Source: Gammaproteobacteria bacterium
GTDB taxonomy: Bacteria > Pseudomonadota > Gammaproteobacteria > Pseudomonadales > Azotimanducaceae
NCBI GenBank assembly: GCA_009839505.1
Contig: VXPO01000100.1
Coordinates: forward strand, 1-57,171
Reading direction: 5' to 3'
Length of the DNA: 57,171 nucleotides
Shown here: piece after piece, positions 31,164-42,560 of the stretch
Layout of the letters: each line of letters starts with the position of its first letter
Numbering within the stretch: the stretch's first letter is position 1
The notes under the pieces: model-generated
Seen by the model: only the letters and a program-made list of their open reading frames with translations
What the model was told of the DNA's origin: nothing
Database searches by the model: none
Position numbers and translations under genes: made by a program

Positions 31164-31182
31164 CAGTGGTCTCCGTTACCGA

Positions 31183-31554
31183 TCATACATCGGGAAGATC
31201 GGAGTCCGGTTCGTCGTCCGGCGCAGGTAGCTCCAGCGGATCCTCGAACTCGTCGACGGCGGGCGGATCGAATCCGGGCAGACCGGCATCGCGCATGCCG
31301 GCGGCCCGTTCTTTCGCCGTGTACGCGAGGCCGAACGAAATCACAAAGAAGCCGATGGCCAGCCCGACGGTCAACTTGGTCAGGAACGACGCCGACCCCG
31401 CGCTGCCAAACACCGTATTGGCGCTGCCCGCACCGAACGCGGCGCCCACGTCGGCGCCCTTGCCCTGCTGGATCAGCACAAGTCCGCCCAAGGCGATGGC
31501 GTCCAGCAACAGCAGGATCAGCAGAACAGTCTGTAGTGTCGCGAGGGTCTCCAT
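31183..31554 (-). CDS. secG: preprotein translocase subunit SecG
   Basis: Small inner-membrane subunit of SecYEG. The 123 residues have two hydrophobic helices (TLQTVLLILLLLDAIALGGLVLIQQ; LTKLTVGLAIGFFVISFGLAY), the connecting GKGADVGAAFGAGSANTVFG loop, and an acidic C-terminal tail. ATG 31554 is preferred over the TTG one codon earlier because GAGGTG is optimally spaced. Confidence 0.94.
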   Translation of the reverse strand: METLATLQTVLLILLLLDAIALGGLVLIQQGKGADVGAAFGAGSANTVFGSAGSASFLTKLTVGLAIGFFVISFGLAYTAKERAAGMRDAGLPGFDPPAVDEFEDPLELPAPDDEPDSDLPDV

Positions 31555-31569
31555 CAATTCACCTCGGCG

Positions 31570-32325
31570 CTACGCGGCGGCGCAGCATATCTCGGCAAAC
31601 TCCACGGCGTCCAGCGATGCGCCGCCAACCAGCGCGCCGTCGATGTCGGGCTCGGCGAAGAGTTCCGGGGCGTTTGCAACCTTGACGCTGCCGCCGTAGA
31701 CGATGCGTACCCCCTCGGCCTGCGCGACACCTTGCCGGACCAGCTTCGCGCGGATAGCCGCATGCATTTCCTGGGCTTCGGCCGGCGTCGCCGTTTCGCC
31801 CGTGCCGATCGCCCAGACGGGTTCGTAGGCGATGACACAGTCGGTGAGCATCGAAGCCCCGCACTGGTCGATGATCGCGTCGAGCTGAGTCGCCACCACG
31901 GTCTCCGCAGCGCCTTGGCGGCGCTCGTCGAGGGTTTCGCCCACGCAAAGGATCGGCGTCAGACCGGCGCGAAGCGCCGCCGCGAACTTGCCCGCGACCA
32001 CTTCGTCGGTTTCGCCGAAAAGACGCCGTCGTTCCGAGTGTCCGACGATGGCGAACTCCGCGCCGAGATCCCGGGCCATCTCCGCGGCATGTTCGCCCGT
32101 GAACGCGCCATGCGGCTCGATCTCCGTGTGCTGCACGCCGAAGCGAATGTCCTTGCCGTCGAAAACCGACCGCACATGGCCGAGGTAGCCCCAAGGCGGA
32201 CAGAGCACGATGTCGACTTGCGGAGTCGTTTCGGGCCAGTCGGATGCGTAATCGAGCACCATCCGCCGCGTGCCGTGCATCTTCCAGTTCGCGGCGACGA
32301 ACGCACGGCGGCGGGATTCAGTCAT
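31570..32325 (-). CDS. tpiA: triosephosphate isomerase
   Basis: Glycolytic (beta/alpha)8 enzyme, 251 residues. ANWKMHGT carries the active-site Asn and Lys, FAIVGHSERR the electrophilic His, and AYEPVWAIGTG the catalytic Glu and loop 6; the phosphate-binding YGGSVK follows. It is 12 bp from both glmM and secG, so one operon is likely. Confidence 0.97.
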   Translation of the reverse strand: MTESRRRAFVAANWKMHGTRRMVLDYASDWPETTPQVDIVLCPPWGYLGHVRSVFDGKDIRFGVQHTEIEPHGAFTGEHAAEMARDLGAEFAIVGHSERRRLFGETDEVVAGKFAAALRAGLTPILCVGETLDERRQGAAETVVATQLDAIIDQCGASMLTDCVIAYEPVWAIGTGETATPAEAQEMHAAIRAKLVRQGVAQAEGVRIVYGGSVKVANAPELFAEPDIDGALVGGASLDAVEFAEICCAAA

Positions 32326-32337
32326 CGGTGGCCGGGG

Positions 32338-33678
32338 TCAGACCCCGTTGGCTTGCTGTACCACCGCCGCCAAGGCGTTGGCATGTTCATCCACCTCGTC
32401 GGCGCGTTCGCCTTCCACCATGACCCGCACGACCGGCTCCGTACCGCTCGGGCGGATGACGATTCTTCCCCGATCGCCGAGCCTTGCCTCTATGTCGCGG
32501 ATCGTGTCTTTCACCACTCGGCCGTTCAGTGCCCCCGCGGGATCGGTGGTCTTGACGTTGACCATCGCCTGGGGAAGCTTGTGCATGCCGTTGCGCAATT
32601 CCGCCAGCGAGCGGTCGCCCTCCACCATCGCCACCAGCACCTGCAGTGCGGCGACGATGCCGTCGCCAGTGGTGGTCAATGGCAGGCAGACGATGTGCCC
32701 CGAAGTTTCGCCGCCCAATTCCCAGCCTCGCGCACGCATGCGTTCGAGCACGTAGCGGTCACCGACGGCGGCGCGCTCGAACGGGATGCCGCAGGTCTCC
32801 AGGGCGCGCTCTAGGCCTAGGTTCGACATGATCGTGCCGACCACGCCACCGCTCAGGCGGGCCTTCATGAAGCCGGACTTGGCGATGATGTAGAGCATGT
32901 CGTCGCCGTCGGCGATCACGCCATTGGCGTCGACCATGACCACCCGGTCGCCGTCGCCGTCGAAGGCGATGCCGACGTCCGCGCCCACCTCCGCCACCTT
33001 CGCGGCAACCGTGCCGGGATGGGTCGATCCGCATTGGTCGTTGATGTTGGTGCCATCCGGTTCGGCACCGATGACCGTGACCTCCGCACCGAGTTCCGAG
33101 AACACCCCAGGGGCCACGGCGTAGGTGGCGCCGTTGGCGCAGTCCAGTACGACCTTGAGGCCGCGCAAGTGCAGACCGCGATTGACGGTGCCCTTGCAGA
33201 ACTCGATGTAGCGACCGCGCGCGTCGTCCACCCGGTACGCGCGGCCGAGCGCTTCGGAGCCGACCGACACCACCGGCTGTCGCAGCCGTTCCTCGATGGC
33301 GACCTCCATCTCGTCCGGCAGCTTGTTGCCGTCGGCATCGAAGAACTTGATGCCGTTGTCGTCGAAGGGATTGTGGGAAGCGCTGATGACGATGCCGGCA
33401 TCCGCCCTGAGCGTGCGCGTCAGGTAGGCGATGGCGGGCGTGGGAATCGGCCCGAACAGGTTCACGTCGACGCCCGCCGAAGCGAGGCCGGCTTCGAGGG
33501 CGGACTCGATCATGTAGCCCGAAATACGGGTGTCCTTGCCGATGACCACCATCCGCGAGCCGCCCGACGCCAGAACCTTGCCGACCGCCCAACCCAAGTG
33601 AACGCAGAAGTCGGGAGTTATGGGCGTCTCGCCCACGCGGCCCCGGATTCCGTCCGTGCCGAAGTAGTGCCTTTCCAT
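32338..33678 (-). CDS. glmM: phosphoglucosamine mutase
   Basis: Converts glucosamine-6-P to glucosamine-1-P for UDP-GlcNAc. The 446 residues contain the phosphoserine loop [15 protein letters not shown], the metal-binding FDGDGDRV, the sugar-binding GETSGHIV, and the phosphate-binding [12 protein letters not shown]. In many gammaproteobacteria folP stands between this gene and ftsH; here only 54 bp separate them. Confidence 0.97.
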   Translation of the reverse strand: MERHYFGTDGIRGRVGETPITPDFCVHLGWAVGKVLASGGSRMVVIGKDTRISGYMIESALEAGLASAGVDVNLFGPIPTPAIAYLTRTLRADAGIVISASHNPFDDNGIKFFDADGNKLPDEMEVAIEERLRQPVVSVGSEALGRAYRVDDARGRYIEFCKGTVNRGLHLRGLKVVLDCANGATYAVAPGVFSELGAEVTVIGAEPDGTNINDQCGSTHPGTVAAKVAEVGADVGIAFDGDGDRVVMVDANGVIADGDDMLYIIAKSGFMKARLSGGVVGTIMSNLGLERALETCGIPFERAAVGDRYVLERMRARGWELGGETSGHIVCLPLTTTGDGIVAALQVLVAMVEGDRSLAELRNGMHKLPQAMVNVKTTDPAGALNGRVVKDTIRDIEARLGDRGRIVIRPSGTEPVVRVMVEGERADEVDEHANALAAVVQQANGV

Positions 33679-33732
33679 GTCGCTCTTCCGCCGAAGGTCG
33701 CACCGCCGACAACGGCGCGAACCCTCGTTCCG

Positions 33733-35670
<1,938 letters not shown>

Positions 35671-35864
35671 TTCCTTTCAACTCGATCCGTGCGACTCCAC
35701 CCGCCCGATCGGGGCCGACGAAGGCAGGCGGGAAGGGTACACCACCCGCCAGCACGCGGCCATCAGCCCCGCACAGTTCAACGTGGGGGCGCGAACCCGA
35801 ATTGCAACCCGTTGCGGCTTGTTCAGAGCATCCCCGGTCGACGCGCGGGTGTGGCCGCGCGTGC

Positions 35865-35887
35865 GGCGACAAGCATCGCCCCGACGG
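35865..35887. repeat. degenerate copy of the dispersed palindrome
   Basis: GGCGAC-AAGC-ATCGCC followed by CCGACGG, at the 5' edge of the GT-C-like gene. The arms no longer pair perfectly. The gap 35671-35864 shows nothing else. Confidence 0.4.
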
Positions 35888-37278
35888 TGATAATCGGCAC
35901 GACAGTGGACGACCCCATCCAGGCCAAGCGTTTCGTCGACGTCGCCGGCGTCATCGGCCTGCTCGGATATGCCGCGCTTGCCTACTACTCGAGGGGCGGC
36001 CTGGGCGAACCCGAACTGGTCCCGTTCTTCGCCTTGATCGGGTGGGTGTCCCTGCCGTGGCTCCTAACGTGGATAGTGGTCTTCGGCTGTTTCCAACGCG
36101 CCGGAGTGCCGGAACTGCCCATCGGCCGCCTGCTCATCTGGGCGGTGCTGTTCCGCGTCTGCGGTCTGTTCGGCGTCCCGTTGTTCGAGGACGACTACTT
36201 CCGCTACCTGTGGGACGGGTTCCGCTTCGCGGAAACAGGCACGCCGTACGGCGCAGCACCCGCGGCGTTCTTCGCCGACGCGCAGATCCCCGAGGTGTTC
36301 CAACGCATCCTCGATCACATCAACTATCCCGACGTGCCGACGATCTACGGACCGGTCACCGAGCTGCTCTTCCTGCTCGCGTACCTGCTGGAGCCCGGCA
36401 GCCTGATTCCGTTGCAGGCGCTGTTGATCGGCGTGGACATCCTGCTCATCCGGCTGCTGCTGACCGTGGCCCGGCCTACGCACGTGCTGCTCTACGCGTG
36501 GTGCCCGTTGGTCATCAAGGAGATCGCCTTCACCGCCCACCCCGACGGCCTCGGGGTCTCGCTCGCCATCGCCGCCATCGTGCTGAGTCTGCGCCGCCAT
36601 ACCGTCGGCGCCGCCATCTGCATCGCCCTGGCGGTGGGCGCCAAGGTGTTCGCCTTGCTGCTCGTGCCTTTCGTCCTGGCGCGAGCCGGGCCGCGCGCGT
36701 GGCTCGCCTTCGTCGCGGTACTCGCGCTGCTCTACCTGCCGTTCGCCATCCGCGGCGATACGGATCTGCCGGCGCTTGCGCTGTTCGCTGCCGGCTGGGA
36801 GTTCAATTCCGCACTCTATGGCGTCGTGACCCAGTGGCTGTCCCCGACACCGACGAAATGGTTGCTCGGGGCAGTCCTGATCGCCCTCGGTGGGAGCTAC
36901 TGGTTGGCCTACCGGCGCGACACGCCGGGGCAGATCCCGCGGGGGGACTGGATCTACGGCGCTTTTCTCGTCGCCGCACCGGTGATCAACCCCTGGTACG
37001 CCCTGTGGCTGTTGCCGTTCGCCGTAATTCATCCGAGCCGCTGGGCATGGACCGCATCGGCGGCGCTGTTCCTTTCCTATGTCACGGCGATCAACCTGGG
37101 CTCGCTGCACCTTGATCCCTTTGCGCAGCCGTTCTGGGTCCGTCCCGTGGAGTTCGGGTTGATCCTCGGCGCGCTGGGAATCGACATCTGGCGCCACCGG
37201 TCGGATCGCTCGAATCCCGACATGGAACTGGCTGATCGGACTACCATCCAATCTTCCAGACGACCCACCCGAGGCTGA
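35887..37278 (+). CDS. polytopic membrane protein, GT-C glycosyltransferase-like
   Basis: About 460 residues with roughly ten to twelve hydrophobic helices. The acidic pair in PLFEDDYFRYLWDGFRF after the second or third helix resembles the catalytic loop of GT-C polyprenyl-phosphate-dependent sugar transferases (GT87/alg-like); the later GWEFNSALYG and NPWYALWLLPF fit this. The start is uncertain: GTG 35887 or GTG 35905, neither with a ribosome site. A longer frame upstream runs through a palindromic repeat and is not convincing. It is coupled to the glutaredoxin gene (stop and ATG two bases apart). Confidence 0.65.
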   Translation: MIIGTTVDDPIQAKRFVDVAGVIGLLGYAALAYYSRGGLGEPELVPFFALIGWVSLPWLLTWIVVFGCFQRAGVPELPIGRLLIWAVLFRVCGLFGVPLFEDDYFRYLWDGFRFAETGTPYGAAPAAFFADAQIPEVFQRILDHINYPDVPTIYGPVTELLFLLAYLLEPGSLIPLQALLIGVDILLIRLLLTVARPTHVLLYAWCPLVIKEIAFTAHPDGLGVSLAIAAIVLSLRRHTVGAAICIALAVGAKVFALLLVPFVLARAGPRAWLAFVAVLALLYLPFAIRGDTDLPALALFAAGWEFNSALYGVVTQWLSPTPTKWLLGAVLIALGGSYWLAYRRDTPGQIPRGDWIYGAFLVAAPVINPWYALWLLPFAVIHPSRWAWTASAALFLSYVTAINLGSLHLDPFAQPFWVRPVEFGLILGALGIDIWRHRSDRSNPDMELADRTTIQSSRRPTRG

Positions 37279-37279
37279 A

Positions 37280-37897
37280 ATGGGAAATCCGGTCACCGTC
37301 ACGGTATTTCGCTGGGCCGGCGCCTGGGGCCCGTTCAAGGTCAACATCCCCTGCGGCGAGTGTTCGCTGACCCGCGATGTCATCGAGGACTGCATCGCAA
37401 CGGACCTGGCCGGCATCGACGTGGAACTGGATCTGCGCGACTGGCTCACGGAGTGGTGGAAACCGCTTCCCAAGGGTGGCTGGCATGCGCCCATCGTGCT
37501 CGTCGACGGCACGATCATCTCCCAGGGCCGCGCCCTCAACCGGGGTGTCCTGACCCAGGCCGTCATCGAAGCTGCCGCGACCGACACGCCGCTCGAGGGG
37601 AACCACATCTTCGGCAAGGAGACGTGTCCCCATTGCGTGCGCGCGAAGGGCTACCTCGCCGAGGCCGGCATCGCCAACCGCTACTACGACGTGGTGAAGG
37701 AACCGCGCGCGCTCTACGAGATGCTCGCACGCGTCAAGCCGATCATCGGCCCCAAGACCCCGGTCACGGTGCCGCAGATCTGGATCGACGGCAAATACGT
37801 CGGCGGCGCGGACGAACTCAAAGAAGTCCTGGGGCTGGCCGAAGTGGTTCCCAATCCCGACCGGGGCCAATGTTCCCTGTCCCCCGGTCGCGGGTAG
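37280..37897 (+). CDS. two-domain thioredoxin-fold protein with C-terminal glutaredoxin
   Basis: 205 residues. The C-terminal half (from FGKETCPHCVRAKGYL) is a glutaredoxin with a CPHC active site and the TVPQIWIDGKYVGGADEL glutathione-site segment. The N-terminal half has its own CGEC motif (VNIPCGECSLTRDVIEDCI) in a WGPFKV context and looks like a second, divergent thioredoxin-like module. ATG 37280 lies two bases after the stop of the upstream gene, with GAGG ahead of it. The role is unknown; dithiol reduction is inferred. Confidence 0.75.
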   Translation: MGNPVTVTVFRWAGAWGPFKVNIPCGECSLTRDVIEDCIATDLAGIDVELDLRDWLTEWWKPLPKGGWHAPIVLVDGTIISQGRALNRGVLTQAVIEAAATDTPLEGNHIFGKETCPHCVRAKGYLAEAGIANRYYDVVKEPRALYEMLARVKPIIGPKTPVTVPQIWIDGKYVGGADELKEVLGLAEVVPNPDRGQCSLSPGRG

Positions 37898-38040
37898 ACG
37901 GATGCCATAGCGGCGCACTGCAGCCCGGCACAAAGGCGTCTCAAGCATGGCTGGCAAAGTGCCAGGGCCGCGTGTAAGTTCCCCGGTCCATGAGATCCAG
38001 CCGCCACCAACATTTCAGCGGCATACGCGAGGACATGCCC

Positions 38041-38442
38041 ATGCTCCCATTTTGGTCCAGCCTTAGACGTCCGCTGCTCGCGATGACGGTGCTGACGGCC
38101 TTCGCGGTCGGCGCACCGCTGGCGGTCCAAGCCTCGGGCTCCATCGGCGGCGGCAGTGGCGTCAGCCAGTACGGAAAGATGTACACGCAGGGAAAGGTCG
38201 TCTTCTTCCGCAAGCTCGCCTGCCGTGAGGGATGTCCAATCGATCGGCGGGAGCTCGACAAGACCCTGGCGGCGAACCTGGTGGAGAGCATCAAGACCCG
38301 CGACGCTCTCAAGGCCGAAACGAGCATCCACGACGAGATGATCGGACTGCTTTGCCCCGGGACCAACGCCAAGGGCTGCGGCGACGGCGTAGATGAGCAG
38401 GAACTCGTCCAGCACTACCTGAGCCGCCGCTTCGGCGTCTGA
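38041..38442 (+). CDS. small exported protein, function unknown
   Basis: About 133 residues with an N-terminal hydrophobic segment (LRRPLLAMTVLTAFAVGAPLAVQASG) that looks like a signal peptide, then GGGSGVSQYGKMYTQGKVVFFRKLACREGCP. Four cysteines, two in ACREGC and two in LLCPGTNAKGC, could form disulfides or bind a metal. ATG 38041 is preferred to 38035 because GAGG is then 8 nt away. A beta-barrel gene follows after 59 bp, perhaps in the same operon. The gap 37898-38040 is otherwise empty. Confidence 0.6.
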   Translation: MLPFWSSLRRPLLAMTVLTAFAVGAPLAVQASGSIGGGSGVSQYGKMYTQGKVVFFRKLACREGCPIDRRELDKTLAANLVESIKTRDALKAETSIHDEMIGLLCPGTNAKGCGDGVDEQELVQHYLSRRFGV

Positions 38443-38501
38443 CACCGCGCGCCAGAGCACCTTCCGCCGGTGCCGTCTCGCCAAGTACGGAGATTCATCC
38501 A

Positions 38502-39347
38502 ATGAACCGCTTTCGCCAATGGACCATCGCCTGCGTGATGGGCATGACCACAACCCCTCTCCTCGCCCAGTCGTCCCCCTGGCTGCCCGTTCCCAAGACC
38601 GGCTCCGTCACCATCAGCCAGGTTTCCCAGACCGCCGACCGGTTCTACCGAGGCAGTTCGGCCATCGGCATTCCGTTCGGCGAACTTGAACAGAACACGA
38701 CCTGGGTCAGCGTTGCCTACGGGGCGACCGATGCCCTGGCCGTAGACGCCCGGATCGGGCGCTCGGCGGTCGATGCCGGTCCGGTGGGCGAGGACAAGGG
38801 ACCCACGGACATGACCGTCGGCGTCACCTGGCGCTTGCTCGACGAGGCCACCGACCCAGGCATGCCGAGCTTCGCGGTACGTCTCGGCCTGGTCCGGGCC
38901 GGCGACTACGATGTCGGCCGACCCAACGCCATCGGCGACGGCGGCGACGGCTACGAGGCCTCGCTGCTCGTTGGCAAGATCATCGCCGAGCAGTTCGCGC
39001 TGTCCGCCGACCTCGGCATTCGCTCCCTCAACAACGACGTACCCCAGCAGACGCTGTTCACGGCGACTGCCCATTGGGTGACGCCGATACCGGCGCTGAG
39101 CGTGCGTGCCCAGTACCACCAGCAACGCTCGGACGGCGATCTCGACATCGGCGGTTCGGGCTTCAGCCCTCCCCGTTTTCCCGAGGTGACCGAGGACATC
39201 GACCGCGTCTCGGTGGGCGCAACGTTCAGCCAGGGACCGTTCAGCATCGGCGTGGACAGGTTCAACACCACGGGCGCACGCAATACCGGCGACTTCGACG
39301 CCTGGGCCGTGTCGGTCGGCTACCACTTCGACCTTTACAGGCCCTGA
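38502..39347 (+). CDS. outer-membrane beta-barrel protein, function unknown
   Basis: 281 residues with a signal peptide ending near LLAQ|SSPW. Alternating-polarity strands throughout (for example TTWVSVAYGATDALAVDARIG, MTVGVTWRLL, FDAWAVSVGYHFDLY) and a C-terminal aromatic residue pattern suit an outer-membrane barrel of the transporter/porin-like type. No recognised family name. Confidence 0.65.
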   Translation: MNRFRQWTIACVMGMTTTPLLAQSSPWLPVPKTGSVTISQVSQTADRFYRGSSAIGIPFGELEQNTTWVSVAYGATDALAVDARIGRSAVDAGPVGEDKGPTDMTVGVTWRLLDEATDPGMPSFAVRLGLVRAGDYDVGRPNAIGDGGDGYEASLLVGKIIAEQFALSADLGIRSLNNDVPQQTLFTATAHWVTPIPALSVRAQYHQQRSDGDLDIGGSGFSPPRFPEVTEDIDRVSVGATFSQGPFSIGVDRFNTTGARNTGDFDAWAVSVGYHFDLYRP

Positions 39348-39383
39348 CCGACCAAGCCGCCGACGTCGGTTCGCAGACCACCG

Positions 39384-40136
39384 ATGTACCGCGGTCTGAC
39401 AGTCGGTGTGGCCATACCCGCCCTCGACGAGGAGCCGTCCATCGGCCTCGTCGTCGGGGATCTCCTGGCGCTGCGGACCCCCGACGGCGTTCGCCTCGTC
39501 GACGACATCGTCGTCTGCGACAACGGCTCAACGGACGCCACGGCATCCGTTGCGGCGACCGCTGGAGCACGGGTCGTTCAAGAAGCACGTGCCGGCTACG
39601 GCTCCGCCTGCCAAGCAGCCATCGGGGCGCTTGATGCCACCGACATCGTGCTGTTCACGGACGGCGACCACGCCTTCCATGCGAGCCAAGCGGTCCAACT
39701 GCTCGACGGCATTGCCGACGGTGCGGACCTCGTCATCGGCTCACGCACGCTCGGACGCCGGCAGCGGGGCGCGTTGACCCGTGGTCAAGCGATGGGGAAC
39801 CGCGTGGCGACCACGCTGATCCGTCTGCTGTGGCGCCGGCGGATGACCGATCTCGGGCCCTACCGCGCCATCCGCACGCAAGCGCTTGAACGGCTCGCGA
39901 TGGCCGATCCAGCCTTCGGCTGGACCGTGGAGATGCAGGTCAAGGCGGTCCAGCAGGATTTAAGAGTCGTGGAAGTCCCGGTAGACACGCGCGTTCGCCT
40001 CGGCGAGTCCAAGATCAGCGGCACGCTCAAAGGCGCACTCGGCGCAGGCTTCGGCATCCTGTCGACGATCGCTAGACTGCGCCTGCAGCAAACTCGACGC
40101 AGCCACGACCCAGAGCCTTCGCCGGCCAAGCCGTAA
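39384..40136 (+). CDS. family 2 glycosyltransferase (dolichyl-phosphate mannose synthase-like)
   Basis: 250 residues with GT-A features: VAIPALDEEPSIGLVV, VVCDNGSTDATASVA and the DGD metal motif in VLFTDGDHAFH, then LVIGSRTLGRRQRGALT and the GPYRAIRTQAL region typical of polyprenyl-phosphate sugar transferases. There is no TM domain, so it is cytoplasmic. Together with the GT-C-like gene 35887-37278 it could supply and use a polyprenyl-linked sugar, but this pairing is inference. Confidence 0.82.
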   Translation: MYRGLTVGVAIPALDEEPSIGLVVGDLLALRTPDGVRLVDDIVVCDNGSTDATASVAATAGARVVQEARAGYGSACQAAIGALDATDIVLFTDGDHAFHASQAVQLLDGIADGADLVIGSRTLGRRQRGALTRGQAMGNRVATTLIRLLWRRRMTDLGPYRAIRTQALERLAMADPAFGWTVEMQVKAVQQDLRVVEVPVDTRVRLGESKISGTLKGALGAGFGILSTIARLRLQQTRRSHDPEPSPAKP

Positions 40137-40149
40137 CGGGAAGACAGCA

Positions 40150-40980
40150 ATGAACAACCGACTGCTACTTCACTGGTCCTTTGTCATCGCCGCGGCGGTT
40201 CTTGCGGCCGCAACAGCCGCCGCAAGGCCGCCGGAACTTATCCCGATGTGGGATGCGAGTGATGAGACCAACGCCGCCAGCATCGACCACGCCCCATGGC
40301 AGGAGCTTCTCGACGCACACTTGAAGACGCATCCTTCGGGCATCAACCGGTTCGACTACGGTGCGCTCAAAGCCAACGCTGAGGATCGCAGGAAGCTCAC
40401 CACCTACCTCTTGGACCTCACCAAGCTCGACCCGCGCAGTTACTCGCGGAAGGAACAGTTCGCCTACTGGGTCAACGTGTACAACGCCCTGACGGTTCAC
40501 GTCGTCACCGGCCGGTACCCGGTGGACTCGATAAAGGACATCAAAAGCGGGTTGATCACCTTCGGCCCTTGGGAACTCGAGCTGATCACGGTCCAGGGCG
40601 AGAACCTGACCCTGGACGACATCGAGCACGGGATACTCCGGCCGATCTGGCGCGACCCGAGGATCCACTACGCGGTCAACTGTGCGAGCCTCGGGTGTCC
40701 CAACCTGTCTCCCGAGGCGTACCGGTCCGACAACGCGGAACGCCTCTTGGAAGCGAGCGCACGGGAGTACATCAACCATCCGCGGGGTGCCCAGGAAGTG
40801 GACGGTGAACTGCTGGTCTCCAGCATCTACGACTGGTTCAAGGTGGACTTCGGCGGCAACGACGCCGGCGTCTTCGCCCATCTCAGAAAGTACGCCCGGC
40901 CCGAACTTGCCGACACACTCGACGGGCACGACAGTTTCGATCACGACTACGACTGGAAGCTGAACGACCCGAGCCACTAA
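40150..40980 (+). CDS. DUF547 domain protein, exported
   Basis: 276 residues with a signal peptide (LLHWSFVIAAAVLAAATAAA) and then the DUF547 core: FDYGALKANAEDRRKL, QFAYWVNVYNALTVHVV, and IHYAVNCASLGCPNLSPEAY. The conserved Cys and His of this family hint at a papain-like fold, but the activity is not known. It is 13 bp after the GT2 gene. Confidence 0.8.
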   Translation: MNNRLLLHWSFVIAAAVLAAATAAARPPELIPMWDASDETNAASIDHAPWQELLDAHLKTHPSGINRFDYGALKANAEDRRKLTTYLLDLTKLDPRSYSRKEQFAYWVNVYNALTVHVVTGRYPVDSIKDIKSGLITFGPWELELITVQGENLTLDDIEHGILRPIWRDPRIHYAVNCASLGCPNLSPEAYRSDNAERLLEASAREYINHPRGAQEVDGELLVSSIYDWFKVDFGGNDAGVFAHLRKYARPELADTLDGHDSFDHDYDWKLNDPSH

Positions 40981-41021
40981 CGGTCGAAATATCAGCCACC
41001 GTCCAATCGGGAGCCCCATCC

Positions 41022-41726
41022 TTGAAACGCCGGATCATCCTGCTGATCGCCATCGTCGCGGTGGTGGCGCTGTTCTTCGCCCTGGGGCTGCACCGCTACG
41101 TGAATCTCGAGTTCTTCCAAGCCCAGCGCGCGGTGCTCGTCGGGTTCTACGAAGACCACCCCGCACTGACCATCGTCGTGTTCATGGCGGGTTACATCGC
41201 CATGGCTGCGCTATCGATCCCAGGGGCCACGATCGTGACGCTGGCCGCCGGCGCCGTGTTCGGCCTGCCGCTCGGGTTGGTGTTGGTGTCCTTTGCCAGC
41301 AGCATCGGCGCCACCCTCGCTTGCCTGCTCGCCCGCTACCTGTTCCGGGACGCGGTGCAGAACCGTTTCGGGAAGTTCCTCAAGCCCATCAACCAAGGTA
41401 TCGAGCGCGACGGCGCCTTCTACCTCTTCGCCATGCGCCTCGTGCCCGCAATCCCCTTCTTCGTCATCAACCTGGTGATGGCGCTGACGCCCATTCGTCT
41501 CCCGACCTTCTACTGGGTCAGCCAGCTGGGAATGCTGGCGGGCACGGCGGTCTACGTGAACGCCGGCAAGGAGATCGGCCAACTGCAGTCCCTCGAGGAC
41601 ATCGTCTCGCCGACCCTGGTGGTCTCGTTCGTCCTCCTCGGGATCTTTCCGCTGATCGCCAAGAAGGCGCTCGACATCATCTCGAAGCGCTTCAAGAAGG
41701 GCGAAGCGGGTAGTGTGGCGGAGTGA
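41022..41726 (+). CDS. VTT/TVP38-TMEM64 family membrane protein
   Basis: 234 residues and about six hydrophobic segments. The VTT domain (PGATIVTLAAGAVFGLPLGLVLVSFASSIGATLACLLARYL, then LFAMRLVPAIPFFVINLVMAL) belongs to the DedA/TVP38 superfamily implicated in lipid scrambling or membrane homeostasis. The start is TTG 41022. It is followed by the ssrA promoter region. Confidence 0.88.
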   Translation: MKRRIILLIAIVAVVALFFALGLHRYVNLEFFQAQRAVLVGFYEDHPALTIVVFMAGYIAMAALSIPGATIVTLAAGAVFGLPLGLVLVSFASSIGATLACLLARYLFRDAVQNRFGKFLKPINQGIERDGAFYLFAMRLVPAIPFFVINLVMALTPIRLPTFYWVSQLGMLAGTAVYVNAGKEIGQLQSLEDIVSPTLVVSFVLLGIFPLIAKKALDIISKRFKKGEAGSVAE

Positions 41727-41804
41727 CGTCCGGACAGCCCCATCGGGTGTAGAATCCGCCTCCCACGTGTCAAGGAGCGAAAACGCTTCGACACCGACCG
41801 CAAC

Positions 41805-42176
41805 GGGGGCGACAAGGCTTCGACGGCGGATGCGATGTCGCAAGGTGCATGCCGAGAGGGTAGTGACTCTCGTTAAACAATCGCTGCAACTTTATATAGT
41901 TGCCAACGACGAAAACTACGCACTAGCGGCGTAAGCCGCTTACCTCGACGAGTCGGTGCCCGCGACGGCGACTCGAGGGCAAAAGTCCGCGGGATAGTGG
42001 CTGCCGGTGCGCATACGCGAACCGCCTCGGAAGCAGCCATGAAACTTGAACGAGGCTCGCCCAAACGCACCCTGTCCGCCGGGTCGCAAACGGGCTAAAA
42101 CAATAGACGGCCTAAGCATGTAGAACCGGCGACAGAACACCGTTGGACGCGGGTTCGATTCCCGCCGCCTCCACCA
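41805..42176 (+). ncRNA. ssrA: transfer-messenger RNA (tmRNA)
   Basis: Complete tmRNA, 372 nt. GGGGGCG at the 5' end pairs with CGCCUCC before the encoded ACCA. The third pair is G-U, the alanine identity element. The tag frame 41902-41934 encodes ANDENYALAA and TAA, identical to the E. coli tag. The TAGAAT at 41750 is a weak -10 candidate. The 3' end is an integration site: diverged partial copies occur at 43266 and 44871. Confidence 0.97.
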
Positions 42177-42560
42177 ATATTTATTGAAATACAATGGCTT
42201 ATACGACTTGTACCCCAAAATTCATACCACGATCTCGCGGGGGCTTGGTTTGACACTCTTCTGCCCGAACCAGCTCGAGGTGCTGAGGTGCTTCGACCCG
42301 CTCTGGGACACGGTCGATATTGACCGAGTCCCTAGGCCATCCTCGCGAGTAGTGCCGTCTCAACTCCCCTGACCTCCAGACCGCACCCGTTCGTTGAGAC
42401 TGCCGATCGGCAACCAGTCATCACCGTAGCCCTCCGCAGCCCGTGCGTAGAGCGTCCGCCCCTTGGCTCGTACCGCTTCCCGGTCCCGCCCGACCACGAG
42501 CCGTTACTCTTGAGAGCACTCCGATGTCGCCGCGTGGCCGTCCCACGTTTGGGACTCGAC
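42177..42560. other. gap between ssrA and the toxin-antitoxin pair, with a possible gene remnant
   Basis: 384 bp with no intact gene. The first ~60 bp is AT-rich. On the minus strand a ~45-codon frame (about 42369-42504; for example REAVRAKGRTLYARAAEGYG) reads like protein but is closed upstream by a stop, so it may be a decayed gene end. Not identified. Confidence 0.35.

Noticed and set aside
36064-37617. A 517-codon antisense frame across the GT-C-like and glutaredoxin genes
   Set aside because: Gln/Arg/Asp-rich shadow; it spans two plus-strand genes with real motifs.
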